Numbered from the stretch's first letter, positions 8,072 to 19,224 are shown. The stretch is 64,000 nucleotides of DNA from CAWIMX01 sp963837345 (GCA_963837345.1 CAWIMX010000001.1:3286001-3350000), one strand, 5' to 3'. Notes: a model not told the origin generated them from the letters alone. Numbers and translations are program-made.

Positions 8072-10192
8072 ATGGGCCGGTCGATTCGGAGCGTAGCCGG
8101 CGCGGTGGCTCTGGCGCTCCTCGCCTTCGGCATGCGGGGCGACGCGCAGCAGCCCGCCCCGCCATCGCCCTCCTCCCAGGACCCGGCGGTGCCGACGTCC
8201 GGTCCGCCGGGAAGCCAGTCGCCCGACGCCGGTCAGGACGCGCAACAGCCTCCCGTGTTCAGGGCCGGCATCAACTTCGTCCGCGTGGACGTCATCGTGT
8301 CGGGACGCGACGGCCAGCCGGTCGAAAACCTGACGCAGGCCGACTTCCAGGTCCTCGAAGACGGTCAGCCGCAAACGATTTCCACGTTCAAGCTGGTCAA
8401 TCTCGACGGAGGCGCTGCGCCGGGTCCCGACGGTCCGCCGAAGCCGATCCGCTCCGACTTCGACGAAGAAGCGGAGGCCGCACGCGACGACGTGCGGCTG
8501 TTCGGGATCTTTCTCGACGATTACCACGTGCGCCGTGACACGAGCATGCGCCTGCGGGAGCCGCTGGCGGCCTTCGTCGACACGAAGCTCGGGCCCTCCG
8601 ACATGGTCGCGTTGATGTATCCGCTCGAGTCCGTGGAGTCGCTGCGCTTCACGCGCAATCACAGCGCGATCGTACGCGGCATCCAGAGTTTCCTGGGGCG
8701 CAAGTTCGACTACGAACCGATCAACGAGTACGAACAGCGGTATGTGATGTACCCGACCGAGATCGTCGAGCGGATTCGGACGCAGGTGTCGCTCTCCGCC
8801 CTTCGGGCGCTGATCGTGCACCTCGGCGGGCTCAAGGAGGGGCGCAAGGCGCTGCTGCTCGTCAGCGAGGGCTACACCTACATGGTGCCGCCGCAGAAGC
8901 GGAGCGACACGGCGCTGCTGCCGCCCAACCCCTTCGACCCGGGCACCAACACCGATCCGCTCGCCGGCGGCCTCAACGATCCCGTGGAATCGCGCGCGTC
9001 GTGGCTCGCTTCGACCGACATGCAGTCGGACCTGCGCGAGATCTACGATGCGGCGAACCGCAACAACGTCGCGATCTATTCGATCGATCCAAGAGGGCTG
9101 ACCGGCTCGGACTTCGACATCACCGACAACATCAGCCAGGCGGTGGGCCGCGACTACCTCAATTCCACGCAGGACACGCTGCGCACGCTGTCGGAGGAGA
9201 CCGACGGCCGCGCCATCGTGAATCAGAACGACGTGGCGCCGGGCCTGGCGCAGATCGTCCGCGACTCGAGCGCGTACTACCTGATCGGCTACGACTCGGC
9301 CGCCGCCCCGACCGATGGCAAGTTCCACAAGATCGAGGTGCGGGTGAAGCGGGCGAACGTCCAGGTGCGTGCCAGAAAGGGCTACTGGGCCATCACGCAC
9401 GAGAACGCCGAGCGCATCCTGGCGCCCGAGAAGCCGGGCCCTCCGCCGGGCGTGTCCAAGGCCCTCGCGGTCGCCACCGAGCCCGTCCGGGAGCGGACGA
9501 TCCAGTCGTGGCTCGGCACTTCGCGCGGCGCCGACGGCAAAACGACGGTTACGTTCCTCTGGCAGCCCGCCCCGCGACCAGGGGCGCCAGCGGCGCGTGC
9601 CTCCGAGACGCCGGCGGCGGTGTCCCTCATGGCGCTCGGCGACGACGGCTCGCCGTATTACCGTGGGCGGGTAGCCCTGCCGCCCGCAGCCGGCGCGGTG
9701 GCGCGCGAGGCAGCGCACGTGAGCTTCGACGTGCCCCCTGGGGCGATGCACCTGCGGCTCACCGTCGAGAGCGCGGATCAGGGGGTGCTCGACAGCGAGG
9801 TCCGCGACCTGGACGTGCCCGACCTGACCGGCCCCGGCACGGCCCTCGGCACCCCGGCCGTCTTCCGGGCCCGCACCGCCCGTCAGATCCAGGATCTGAG
9901 GGCGGCCGCCGACGCCGTGCCGGTGGTCGAGCGCGAGTTCACCCGCGCCGAGCGGCTGCTCATCCGGGTGCCTGTGTACGGCGCCGCCCCCGCGATCTCG
10001 GCGCGGCTCCTCAATCAGGCGGGCGACCCGATGCAGGAGCTCGCCGTGGAGCCGCCGGCGTCGCCCGACGCCCCTGCTCAAATCGAGCTGGCGCTGTCGA
10101 GTCTGGCGCCAGGCCCATACGTTCTCGAAATCTCGGCCACGGGCGCCGGCGAGCCGATCACGGAGTACGTCGGCCTGAAAGTGGCCAGTTAA
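8072..10192 (+). CDS. VWFA-related Acidobacterial domain protein (secreted), paralogue 1
   Basis: A 706-residue exported protein of the acidobacterial VWFA-related family. A signal peptide (MGRSIRSVAGAVALALLAFGMRGDAQQ) precedes a Pro/Gln-rich linker. A Ca-like N-domain follows (NFVRVDVIVSGRDGQPVENLTQADFQVLEDGQPQTIS), then the VWA-like fold (LFGIFLDDYHVRRDTSMRLREPLAAF ... EGRKALLLVSEGYTY ... AYYLIGYDSA). The metal site reads D-D-Y-H rather than D-x-S-x-S. The C-terminal third is beta-rich. Function is unknown for the family. The next gene is a diverged tandem copy only 4 bp downstream, so the two are probably co-transcribed. Confidence 0.85.
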   Translation: MGRSIRSVAGAVALALLAFGMRGDAQQPAPPSPSSQDPAVPTSGPPGSQSPDAGQDAQQPPVFRAGINFVRVDVIVSGRDGQPVENLTQADFQVLEDGQPQTISTFKLVNLDGGAAPGPDGPPKPIRSDFDEEAEAARDDVRLFGIFLDDYHVRRDTSMRLREPLAAFVDTKLGPSDMVALMYPLESVESLRFTRNHSAIVRGIQSFLGRKFDYEPINEYEQRYVMYPTEIVERIRTQVSLSALRALIVHLGGLKEGRKALLLVSEGYTYMVPPQKRSDTALLPPNPFDPGTNTDPLAGGLNDPVESRASWLASTDMQSDLREIYDAANRNNVAIYSIDPRGLTGSDFDITDNISQAVGRDYLNSTQDTLRTLSEETDGRAIVNQNDVAPGLAQIVRDSSAYYLIGYDSAAAPTDGKFHKIEVRVKRANVQVRARKGYWAITHENAERILAPEKPGPPPGVSKALAVATEPVRERTIQSWLGTSRGADGKTTVTFLWQPAPRPGAPAARASETPAAVSLMALGDDGSPYYRGRVALPPAAGAVAREAAHVSFDVPPGAMHLRLTVESADQGVLDSEVRDLDVPDLTGPGTALGTPAVFRARTARQIQDLRAAADAVPVVEREFTRAERLLIRVPVYGAAPAISARLLNQAGDPMQELAVEPPASPDAPAQIELALSSLAPGPYVLEISATGAGEPITEYVGLKVAS

Positions 10193-10196
10193 GGCC

Positions 10197-11972
10197 GTGG
10201 CTCGCCCGCGGATCGCGCTGATGTCGGCGCTGGCGGCGATGGCGGCGCCGATCGCGCTCGCCGCCGTCGACGCCCCCGTTGGCATCGACGTGCTCGTCAC
10301 CGACGCCCACGGCCGCGTGGTGACCGATCTCCAGCCCGGGGAAGTGACGATCCAGGAGGACGGCGTCGGGCGCAGCCTGACCGCGCTCCGCCCGCCGGAT
10401 GCGGAGATGCCCCGGATGTTCGGCATCTTCCTGGACGAATACCATGTCGGCGCCGCGTCGACCGCCGACGTGCGACGCGCCGTTGGAGGCTTCCTCGAGC
10501 GCGAGTTGACTCCCGTCGATCGCGCGGTCGTGCTCAAGCCACTCGACTCGCTGACGGCCATTCGCCTCATGAGCGACCGACAGGCGCTCGAGGCCGACGT
10601 GGCTTCCTTCAACGGACGTCTCGGCAACTTCACGGCGAAGACCCCGTTCGAAGCGACGTTCCTGGCACGCGCCCCGGCCATCGTCGACCAGACACGCACC
10701 CAGGTGTCGTGGGCCGCGGTGGGCGCGCTTGCCGAGGCGCTCGGCCGGACGGGCGAGGGCCGCAAGACACTCGTCGTCGTGGCTGAAGGCATCGGCCCAC
10801 TCGCGCGAGGCCGTGGCGCGCGGTCGAGCGGACCCGAGAGCGTCGCGCGGCTGGCCAATCGCGGATCCGTGGCCGTGTACGCGCTCGACCCGACGGGCCG
10901 TGACGCACGTGCGGCCGCTCCGCCTGACGGGTCGGGCGCCGAAGCCTGGAGCGCCGCCGAGCCGCTGGCGCGGCTGGCGGAGGAGACGAGCGGCCGGGCC
11001 CTCCGCGGGGACCTCGACGCGGGCCTGCGCGCGGCCGCCGCCGATGCCCGTGCGTACTACTGGGCGTCGTACGACTCGACGAACGACGGCGACGGCCGTT
11101 TTCACCGCGTCTCGATCTCGGTGAGCCGCAAGGGGACGAGCGTCCGCGCCCGACCGGGATATTGGGCGCGATCGGCGGCCACCGAGCGGCTCCTTGCCGA
11201 AGCCGCCGAGCCTCTGCCGCCGTCGCCGCTCGCGGAGCCGTATCACGCCAGTCCCCTCATCAACCCGTGGTTCGGATTTGCGCGCGGTCCGGGCGGGTCG
11301 ACGCGGGTGACGTTCGTGTGGGAGCCGTCTCCCCGCGCGGCCGCCGTCCGCCTGCGCTCACGCCCGGTGGCGCCGCCGCCGTCACGGATCGCGCTCGAGG
11401 CCCTCGGCCCCGACGGCTCTCCGATCTTCGAAGGGGACGTCCTGCCGGTTGAACCTGGCAACGAGACAGTGGGCGCGGAGCGCGCGGTGTTCGACGCGCC
11501 TCCCGGCCGGCTGCGTCTCCGCATGTCGGTCCTGAGCGGCCCGGGCAATCCGGGCGGTGACGCCGAGCTCGACCGCGATATCCGGACGATCAGCGTCCGC
11601 GCGCTCGACGGCGCCGTGACGATGGGATCGGCCGAGGTCCTGCGGGCGTGGACGGCGCTCGACTGGCGGCGGCTCGTCGACGATCCCGATGCGCCGCCAT
11701 CGCCCTCGCGCGAGTTCCGGCGCACGGAGCGGCTGCTGATTCGGTTTCCCGTGTACGCGAACGGCGCCGTCACGGTTGGCGCGAAGCTGCTGGGTCCCGA
11801 CAGCGGGGTGCTGCGCTCGCTCAAGGTCGACAACGGCCCCGGCGGCCCCGGGACCTTTCAGATCGGACTGCCGCTCGCCAGCTTTGCGCCGGGCGACTAC
11901 TCGGTGGAGATCACCGCCACGGCGCCCGCCGGACAGGCCCGGGATCGGCTGCCGTTCAGGGTGACGTACTAA
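10197..11972 (+). CDS. VWFA-related Acidobacterial domain protein (secreted), paralogue 2
   Basis: A 591-residue protein with a signal peptide (MARPRIALMSALAAMAAPIALAAV). The architecture matches its upstream neighbour: GIDVLVTDAHGRVVTDLQPGEVTIQEDG, FGIFLDEYHVG, TQVSWAAVGALAEALGRTGEGRKTLVVVAEG, AYYWASYDS and RARPGYWAR. Both copies also share the late segment REF-R-ERLLIR-PVY. This shows an old tandem duplication with loss of about 115 residues in this copy. GTG 10197 lies 4 bp after the preceding stop. Role unknown; an extracytoplasmic protein-binding role is inferred from the fold. Confidence 0.83.
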   Translation: MARPRIALMSALAAMAAPIALAAVDAPVGIDVLVTDAHGRVVTDLQPGEVTIQEDGVGRSLTALRPPDAEMPRMFGIFLDEYHVGAASTADVRRAVGGFLERELTPVDRAVVLKPLDSLTAIRLMSDRQALEADVASFNGRLGNFTAKTPFEATFLARAPAIVDQTRTQVSWAAVGALAEALGRTGEGRKTLVVVAEGIGPLARGRGARSSGPESVARLANRGSVAVYALDPTGRDARAAAPPDGSGAEAWSAAEPLARLAEETSGRALRGDLDAGLRAAAADARAYYWASYDSTNDGDGRFHRVSISVSRKGTSVRARPGYWARSAATERLLAEAAEPLPPSPLAEPYHASPLINPWFGFARGPGGSTRVTFVWEPSPRAAAVRLRSRPVAPPPSRIALEALGPDGSPIFEGDVLPVEPGNETVGAERAVFDAPPGRLRLRMSVLSGPGNPGGDAELDRDIRTISVRALDGAVTMGSAEVLRAWTALDWRRLVDDPDAPPSPSREFRRTERLLIRFPVYANGAVTVGAKLLGPDSGVLRSLKVDNGPGGPGTFQIGLPLASFAPGDYSVEITATAPAGQARDRLPFRVTY

Positions 11973-12031
11973 GGGTTCTCGGGGTTCTCAGGGTTCTCGA
12001 GGTTCGCGGACGTTCGAGGTTCGCGGGTTCC
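11973..12031. repeat. GGGTTCTCG/GGTTCGCGG tandem array (left arm of inverted pair, locus 1)
   Basis: Begins immediately after the TAA of the preceding gene. Three units of GGGTTCTCG (9-10 bp period) are followed by degenerate GGTTCGCGG units. The opposite-orientation arm GAACCCGAGAACCCC lies at 12127-12141, just before the convergent gdh stop codon. Confidence 0.75.
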
Positions 12032-12088
12032 AGGGTCGCGCGTTCGCCGAAGCCTGTTGGAAGGACGTACGGCAGCGAAAGCCGGCGG

Positions 12089-12119
12089 TCGATGACGCAC
12101 GCGGTTGCGTCTTCATCGA
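12089..12119. terminator. Hairpin between convergent genes
   Basis: TCGATGA-CGCA pairs with TGCG-TCT-TCATCGA (7 + 4 bp with a 3-nt bulge) around a CGCGGT loop. It lies in the 172-bp gap between two convergent genes, so it could act on both strands. There is no T-run, so this is a weak prediction. Confidence 0.35.
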
Positions 12120-12126
12120 CGTGTCA

Positions 12127-12141
12127 GAACCCGAGAACCCC
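12127..12141. repeat. Right arm of inverted pair, locus 1
   Basis: GAACCCGAGAACCCC is the reverse complement of the GGGGTTCTC-type units at 11973-12000. Confidence 0.65.
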
Positions 12142-12144
12142 GGC

Positions 12145-13396
12145 TCAGGCATACATCCCGCGGAGGCGCGTGACGGTCGCCACGCGCTGGATGCCTACCA
12201 TGTAAGCAGCCGTCCGCATGTCCACCTTGTACTGATCCATGATGCGCAGCACGGCGTGGAAGGCCTCGCACATCTTCTTTTCCAGCCGCTCGTTCACTTC
12301 GTCCTCGGTCCAGAAGTAGCCGTAGCGATCCTGCACCCATTCGAAATACGACGCCGTCACGCCGCCCGCGTTCGCCAGGATGTCGGGAACGACGAACACG
12401 CCGCGTTCGTGCAGCAGGCGGTGCGCGTCGGGCGTCGTCGGGCCGTTGGCCCCTTCGACGACAATCTTGGCCTTGATGCCAGGGGCGTTCTCGATCGTGA
12501 TCTGGTTCTCGAGGGCTGCCGGGATGAGGACGTCGACGTCGAGCGCGAAGAGCTGGGCGTTCGAGATGGCCGCGGCGCCGCCGTACCCCGCGACCGTCTT
12601 GTGCTCGGTCTTGTACGCGGCGAGGCCGTCCAGGTCGAGGCCGTTCTCGTCGTAGACGCCGCCGCGCCAGTCGGTGATGGCCACGATCCGGGCGCCCAGG
12701 CCGGCGAGCAGAAGGGCCGAGACGGACCCGACGTTGCCGAAGCCCTGTACGGCGACGCGCGCGCCCTCGAGCGTGCACCCGACGTGGCGGCAGGCCTCGC
12801 GCGTGGCGATCATCACGCCGCGCCCGGTGGCTTCGCGGCGACCGAGCGATCCGCCAAGCTCGAGCGGCTTGCCGGTGACAACGGACGTTTCGGTGTGGCC
12901 CACGTGCATGCTGTAGGTGTCCATGAACCACGCCATCACCTGCTCGTCGGTGTTGACGTCGGGAGCCGGCACGTCCTTCTCGGGACCGATGGCATCGACG
13001 AGCTCCGACACGTAGCGTCGAGTCAGCGCCTCGATCTCACGCGGCGACATCTTGGTGGGATCGCAGATGATGCCGCCCTTCCCGCCGCCGAAGGGAATGT
13101 GGGCGACCGCGCACTTCCAGGTCATCCAGGCGGCCAGCGCCGTGACCTCGTCCAGGGTCACGTCGGGGTGATAGCGGATGCCGCCCTTCGCCGGCCCGAG
13201 CGTGATCGAGGTACTGCACGCGATAGCCCGTGAAAACTTCGATCTGCCCATTGTCCAGCTGCACCGGGCAGCTGACCACGATCTGCCGTTTCGGATGGGT
13301 GAGGATCTTCCAGATGCCGGGATCGAGCTGGAGCAGCCGGGCCGCTTCGTCGAACTCCTCGAGCATTTCAGAGAAAATAGAAGTGTTGGCGCCCAT
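12145..13396 (-). CDS. gdhA: Glu/Leu/Phe/Val dehydrogenase (glutamate dehydrogenase type), interrupted by a 1-base frameshift
   Basis: NAD(P)-dependent oxidative deamination of glutamate (or a related amino acid). Restoring one frame gives 416 residues, the usual length. The N-terminal part (MGANTSIFSEMLEEF ... VFTGYRVQY) runs from ATG 13396 to about 13210. The remainder (ITLGPAKGGIRYHPDV ... WKCAVAHIPFGGGKGG ... PAPDVNT ... VQGFGNVGS ... ANAGGVTASYFEW) is in another frame. Removing one base of the GG at 13210-13211 joins them as YSITLGPAKGG, with family-correct spacing. All catalytic and Rossmann motifs are intact, so this is either sequence error or a recent null mutation. Confidence 0.85.
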
Positions 13397-13404
13397 TGGC
13401 GTCC

Positions 13405-13410
13405 ATGCTA
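13405..13410 (-). promoter_or_regulatory. Predicted -10 element (TAGCAT) of gdh
   Basis: On the minus strand TAGCAT ends 8 nt before ATG 13396, implying a transcript starting at or next to the start codon. No Shine-Dalgarno sequence lies in between. Confidence 0.4.
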
Positions 13411-13460
13411 CTACGGGCGGCGGCGCGTGTCGGCGACCAGGCGCGTCAACTCGCGAAGGT

Positions 13461-13466
13461 TATAAT
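13461..13466 (+). promoter_or_regulatory. Perfect -10 box TATAAT upstream of methylmalonyl-CoA mutase
   Basis: TATAAT ends 8 nt before ATG 13475. No matching -35 box was seen at 16-18 bp. The position predicts a leaderless mRNA. Confidence 0.5.
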
Positions 13467-13474
13467 TGCCTACG

Positions 13475-15140
<1,666 letters not shown>

Positions 15141-15164
15141 GTGCGGTTCGGGATTGGGAGTAGG

Positions 15165-15575
15165 ATGGCTGCACACATGCGAAAGCTGCGGGTGGTGATC
15201 GCCAAGCCGGGGCTCGACGGGCACGACCGCGGAGCCAAGGTGATTGCTCGGGCCTTGCGTGATGCCGGCATGGAGGTGATCTACACGGGTCTGCGGCAGA
15301 CCCCCGAGCAGATCGTCTCGGCGGCGCTCCAGGAGGACGCCGACGTGATCGGCTTGTCGATCCTCTCGGGCGCCCACAATCACATCGCCCCACGGCTGAT
15401 GCAGCTCCTCCGCGACAAGGGCCTCGACGACGTGCTCGTGCTGATCGGCGGGATCATCCCCGACGTCGACATCCCGATGCTGAAGGCCCTGGGGATCAAA
15501 GGCGTGTTCCTGCCGGGCACCCCGATGCAGGAGATCATCGACTTCATTCAAGCCAACGTGCGCACGAAGGTATAG
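15165..15575 (+). CDS. Methylmalonyl-CoA mutase cobalamin-binding subunit
   Basis: A 136-residue stand-alone B12-binding domain. It has the base-off cobalamin motif GLDGHDRG (D-x-H-x-x-G with the axial His), followed by SILSGAHNH (S-x-L) and VLIGGIIPDVD (GG), in correct order and spacing. It is the partner of the preceding mutase subunit, 24 bp downstream, and forms the split mutase found in archaea and many deep-branching bacteria. ATG 15165 follows GGGAG; ATG 15177 is also possible. Confidence 0.93.
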   Translation: MAAHMRKLRVVIAKPGLDGHDRGAKVIARALRDAGMEVIYTGLRQTPEQIVSAALQEDADVIGLSILSGAHNHIAPRLMQLLRDKGLDDVLVLIGGIIPDVDIPMLKALGIKGVFLPGTPMQEIIDFIQANVRTKV

Positions 15576-15578
15576 GCG

Positions 15579-16568
15579 ATGCCCAAGACCCTGCTTCTGG
15601 CCGACGACAGCGTGACCATTCAGCGCGTGATCGAACTCACGTTCGCCGACGAGGACGTCCGGGTGGTGGCCGTCAGCGACGGCGACCAGGCGATCGAGCG
15701 GATCGACGTCGATCCACCGGACATCGTGCTCGCCGACGTCGGCATGCCGGGAGCGAGCGGATACGAGGTGGCCGAACACATCAAACGAACACCCGCGCTG
15801 GCGCACATTCCGGTCCTGCTCTTGACAGGCGCCTTCGAGCCCGTCGACGACGTGCGCGCCCGCGCTGTGGGATGCGACGGCGTACTGGCCAAGCCGTTCG
15901 AGCCGCAGCTCGTGATCGGCCGCGTGCGCGAGCTTCTCGAGCGAGGCGCGGCGCCGTCGATCGCCGCCCCTCCGGTGAGCGTCCCTGCGGGGCCGGGCGC
16001 GAGCTGGACCCCGTCGCGTCCGGCCGGCGCCCCGGCCGTGGCCAGCCCCGAACCTCGAAGGGGCGAGGTCGCGCTCGACCACTACTTCGATCGGCTGGAC
16101 GCGGCGTTTGCGACGCTGGGCAGCCACGCGCCGGAGCCGTTCCCGGCGCCAGCGCCGCCGATCGAGCCTCCGCCTCTCGAACCGCCGCCGGCCGAGGCCG
16201 CGCCTTTCACCGCCGCGCCCGCGGCCGAGCCGCCGCCGCTCGCCTGGCCCCGATCGGAAGCGGCCGCTCCTGCCACGACGGCGCAGCTCCCGTCGCTCGC
16301 CGACGCGTTCGCGGCGATCCTGGCCGCGGAGCGCGGCGAGCCGCAGCCGCCCGACGCGCCGACCTGGCCCGCCTACGCGCCCTTCTCGGCCCCCTCGGCC
16401 GTCTCGACCGACGAGCTGGTCGAGCAGGTCGCCCATCGCGTGATGGACCGCATGTCGGACCGCGTCGTGCGCGAAACGGTGGCCGACAGCGTGTCACAGG
16501 TCGCCGAGCGCCTCGTGCGCGACGAGATCGACCGCATCAAGGCGAACATCCGCTCGAACATGAAGTAA
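15579..16568 (+). CDS. Response regulator receiver protein with long Pro/Ala linker
   Basis: A 329-residue protein. Residues 1-118 form a CheY-like receiver with acidic pair D9/D10, phospho-acceptor D53 (IVLADVGMPG), T83 and K105 (AKPF). Residues ~120-260 are low-complexity Pro/Ala. The C-terminus (TDELVEQVAHRVMDRMSDRVVRETVADSVSQVAERLVRDEIDRIKANI) is a predicted amphipathic helix. There is no recognisable DNA-binding output, so it may signal by protein contact. It begins 3 bp after the mutase B12 subunit; the functional link is unclear. Confidence 0.82.
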   Translation: MPKTLLLADDSVTIQRVIELTFADEDVRVVAVSDGDQAIERIDVDPPDIVLADVGMPGASGYEVAEHIKRTPALAHIPVLLLTGAFEPVDDVRARAVGCDGVLAKPFEPQLVIGRVRELLERGAAPSIAAPPVSVPAGPGASWTPSRPAGAPAVASPEPRRGEVALDHYFDRLDAAFATLGSHAPEPFPAPAPPIEPPPLEPPPAEAAPFTAAPAAEPPPLAWPRSEAAAPATTAQLPSLADAFAAILAAERGEPQPPDAPTWPAYAPFSAPSAVSTDELVEQVAHRVMDRMSDRVVRETVADSVSQVAERLVRDEIDRIKANIRSNMK

Positions 16569-16599
16569 GTCGGCGTGTCCGGCGCCGACGCGGCCTTTT
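16569..16599 (+). terminator. Rho-independent-type terminator after the response regulator
   Basis: Perfect 7-bp stem GTCGGCG/CGCCGAC with a 7-nt loop, followed by GCGGCC and TTTT. It separates the mutase/response-regulator unit from valS, whose putative -10 hexamer begins 3 bp later. Confidence 0.6.
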
Positions 16600-16601
16600 G
16601 A

Positions 16602-16607
16602 TACCAT
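16602..16607 (+). promoter_or_regulatory. Predicted -10 element (TACCAT) of valS
   Basis: Ends 7 nt before ATG 16615, directly after the predicted terminator. There is no Shine-Dalgarno sequence in between. Confidence 0.4.
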
Positions 16608-16614
16608 CTTGTCC

Positions 16615-19224
16615 ATGCCCGATTCGTCCGTACCCTCGACGAGCGTGGACAGCGCTCGGGTGCGCCTGCCGGAAAAGCCCGCGCTCGAGGGCCTGGAAGC
16701 CAAGTGGACGCCGCGGTGGGAGGCCGACGGCATCTATCGCTTCGACGCCTCCCGGCCTCGCGAGGAGGTGTTCGCCATCGACACGCCGCCGCCCACCGTG
16801 AGCGGCTCGCTGCACGTCGGTCACGTCTTCTCCTTCACCCACACCGACATCGTGGCCCGCTTCCATCGGATGCGCGGCCGGGCGGTGTTCTATCCGATGG
16901 GATGGGACGACAACGGCCTGCCCACCGAACGGCGCGTGCAGAACTACTTCGGCGTGCGCTGCGACCCGACTCTGCCGTACGACCCGTCGTTCGTGCCGGC
17001 GGACACCCCGCCCAGGCATCCGATCGCGATCTCGCGCCCGAATTTCATCGAGCTGTGCGCGCGGCTCACGGCCGAGGACGAGAAGGCCTTCGAGCGCCTC
17101 TGGCGGCATCTGGGCCTGTCGGTCGACTGGTCCACGACGTACGCGACCATCGGCACTCGCGCGCAGCGCGTGTCCCAGCGCGCCTTTCTGCATCTGCTGC
17201 GCCGGGGCCTGGCCTACCAAGTGGAGGCACCCACGCTCTGGGACGTGGACTTCAGGACGGCCGTCGCGCAGGCCGAGCTCGAGGACCGCGACATGGCGGG
17301 CGCGTATCACCGGGTCGCCTTCGGTCGGCCCGGCGGCGGAGCCGTCGAGATCGAGACCACCCGCCCGGAGTTGATTCCCGCCTGCGTCGCGCTCGTTGCG
17401 CATCCCGACGACGAGCGGTACCGTGCGCTCGTCGGCACCCAAGTCGTGACGCCGCTCTTCGGGATGCGCGTGCCGGTGCGCGCGCACGAGCTCGCCGATC
17501 CGGAGAAGGGCAGCGGCATCGCGATGATCTGTACGTTCGGCGACATGACAGACGTGACCTGGTGGCGCGAACTGAGTCTGCCCGTACGGGCCGTCATCCA
17601 GGCCGACGGCACGCTGCGCCAGGTGGCGTGGGGCGCGGAGGGCTGGGACTCGATCGATCCGGAACGCGCCGCCCGATACTACGGCGAGCTCGCCGGCCTG
17701 TCGGCCGCCAAGGCGCGCGTGACGATCGCCGAGCAGCTGAAGGCGTCCGGCGATCTGGTGGGCGAGCCGAGGCCCATCACGCACGCCGTGAAGTTCTACG
17801 AAAAGGGCGATCGCCCCCTGGAAATCGTCACCAGCCGGCAGTGGTTCTTCAAGACGATGGAGTTTCGCGACGCCCTGCTGGCCCGCGGCCGCGAGCTCGA
17901 CTGGCATCCCGCGTACATGCGGGCCCGGTTCGAGAACTGGACCGAGGGCCTCACCGGCGACTGGTGCGTGAGCCGCCAGCGATTTTTCGGTGTGCCGTTC
18001 CCGGTGTGGTATCCCGTTGGGGCCGATGGGCGCGTGGCGTACGATCGGCCGATCGCGGCCGCCGAGGATCGCCTGCCCGTCGATCCGTCTACCGACGTGC
18101 CGCCGGGATATCAGCGGGAGGATCGCGGACGTCCGGGCGGGTTCGTGGGCGATCCGGACGTGATGGACACGTGGGCCACGTCGTCGCTCACGCCGCAGAT
18201 CGTGTGCGGCTGGGGCGAGACGCCGGATCTCTTCGCGAGGACGTTCCCGATGGACCTGCGGCCGCAGGCCCACGACATCATCCGGACGTGGCTGTTCTCG
18301 ACCGTGCTGCGCGCCCATCTCGAGCACGACTCGCTGCCCTGGCGGCACGCGGCAATCTCGGGCTGGGTTCTGGATCCCGATCGGAAGAAGATGTCGAAGT
18401 CGAAGGGCAACGTGGTCACGCCCATGGCGCTCCTCGAGGAGCACGGGGCCGACGGGGCCCGCTACTGGGCCGCCAGCGGTCGGCCCGGCACCGATACCGC
18501 CTTCGATACGAACCAGATGCGTGTGGGACGGCGTCTGGCGATCAAGGTGCTGAACGCGTCGCGCTTCGCGCTCGGCGCCGCGGACCCGCAGGGGCCGGTG
18601 GTGCGGCCGGTCGACCGGGCGATGCTGCGCCGGCTCGCCGCGCTCGTGGATTCGGCGACCGGGGATCTGGAGAGCTACGACTACGCACGGGCGCTCCAGC
18701 ACGTCGAGACGTTCTTCTGGCGCTTCTGCGACGACTACCTGGAGCTCGTCAAGGGCCGGCGCTACGGCGAGCAGGACCGGGAAGGGGCGGCGTCCGCCAA
18801 CCGGGCGCTGACCGCGGCGCTGTCGGTGCTGCTGCGATTGTTCGCCCCCTTCCTGCCTTTCGTCACCGAGGAAGTCTGGTCGTGGTGGCAGGAGGGGTCG
18901 ATCCATCGGGCGGCCTGGCCGACGAGCGGCGAGCTGGAGTCGCTCGTCGCCGATGCCACAGCCGAGTCGCGTGCGGCCGACCAGCGGCTGTACGACTGGG
19001 CGACCGACGTGTTGTTCGAAGTCCGCAAGCAGCGGTCGGAGGCGAAACAACCGTTGAAGGTCCCGATCGCCAAGGTGACCGTGCGCGCGGATCGGGCAGC
19101 CGTCGAGGCCATGCCCCTTGTGGAAGCCGACCTCCGCTCGGCGCTGCGCGTCCGCGCCTTCGAGGCGGAAGTTGGCGCGCCGCGCGAAATCCTCGTCACC
19201 GGCTACGAGCCCGTCGCGCCGTGA
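16615..19224 (+). CDS. valS: Valyl-tRNA synthetase (actinobacterial/archaeal-like type)
   Basis: Class I synthetase charging tRNA-Val; 869 residues. The HIGH motif appears as SGSLHVGH and the KMSKS loop as KKMSKSKGNVV. GWDDNGLPTERRVQNYFGVRCDPTLPYDP is characteristic of the ValS type common in Actinobacteria and archaea, rather than the E. coli type. The CP1 editing region lies between residues ~190 and 350, and an anticodon-binding helical domain follows residue ~650. The usual C-terminal coiled-coil arm is not evident. ATG 16615 is preferred over TTG 16609. The stop overlaps nadC by 4 bp (GTGA). Confidence 0.93.
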   Translation: MPDSSVPSTSVDSARVRLPEKPALEGLEAKWTPRWEADGIYRFDASRPREEVFAIDTPPPTVSGSLHVGHVFSFTHTDIVARFHRMRGRAVFYPMGWDDNGLPTERRVQNYFGVRCDPTLPYDPSFVPADTPPRHPIAISRPNFIELCARLTAEDEKAFERLWRHLGLSVDWSTTYATIGTRAQRVSQRAFLHLLRRGLAYQVEAPTLWDVDFRTAVAQAELEDRDMAGAYHRVAFGRPGGGAVEIETTRPELIPACVALVAHPDDERYRALVGTQVVTPLFGMRVPVRAHELADPEKGSGIAMICTFGDMTDVTWWRELSLPVRAVIQADGTLRQVAWGAEGWDSIDPERAARYYGELAGLSAAKARVTIAEQLKASGDLVGEPRPITHAVKFYEKGDRPLEIVTSRQWFFKTMEFRDALLARGRELDWHPAYMRARFENWTEGLTGDWCVSRQRFFGVPFPVWYPVGADGRVAYDRPIAAAEDRLPVDPSTDVPPGYQREDRGRPGGFVGDPDVMDTWATSSLTPQIVCGWGETPDLFARTFPMDLRPQAHDIIRTWLFSTVLRAHLEHDSLPWRHAAISGWVLDPDRKKMSKSKGNVVTPMALLEEHGADGARYWAASGRPGTDTAFDTNQMRVGRRLAIKVLNASRFALGAADPQGPVVRPVDRAMLRRLAALVDSATGDLESYDYARALQHVETFFWRFCDDYLELVKGRRYGEQDREGAASANRALTAALSVLLRLFAPFLPFVTEEVWSWWQEGSIHRAAWPTSGELESLVADATAESRAADQRLYDWATDVLFEVRKQRSEAKQPLKVPIAKVTVRADRAAVEAMPLVEADLRSALRVRAFEAEVGAPREILVTGYEPVAP

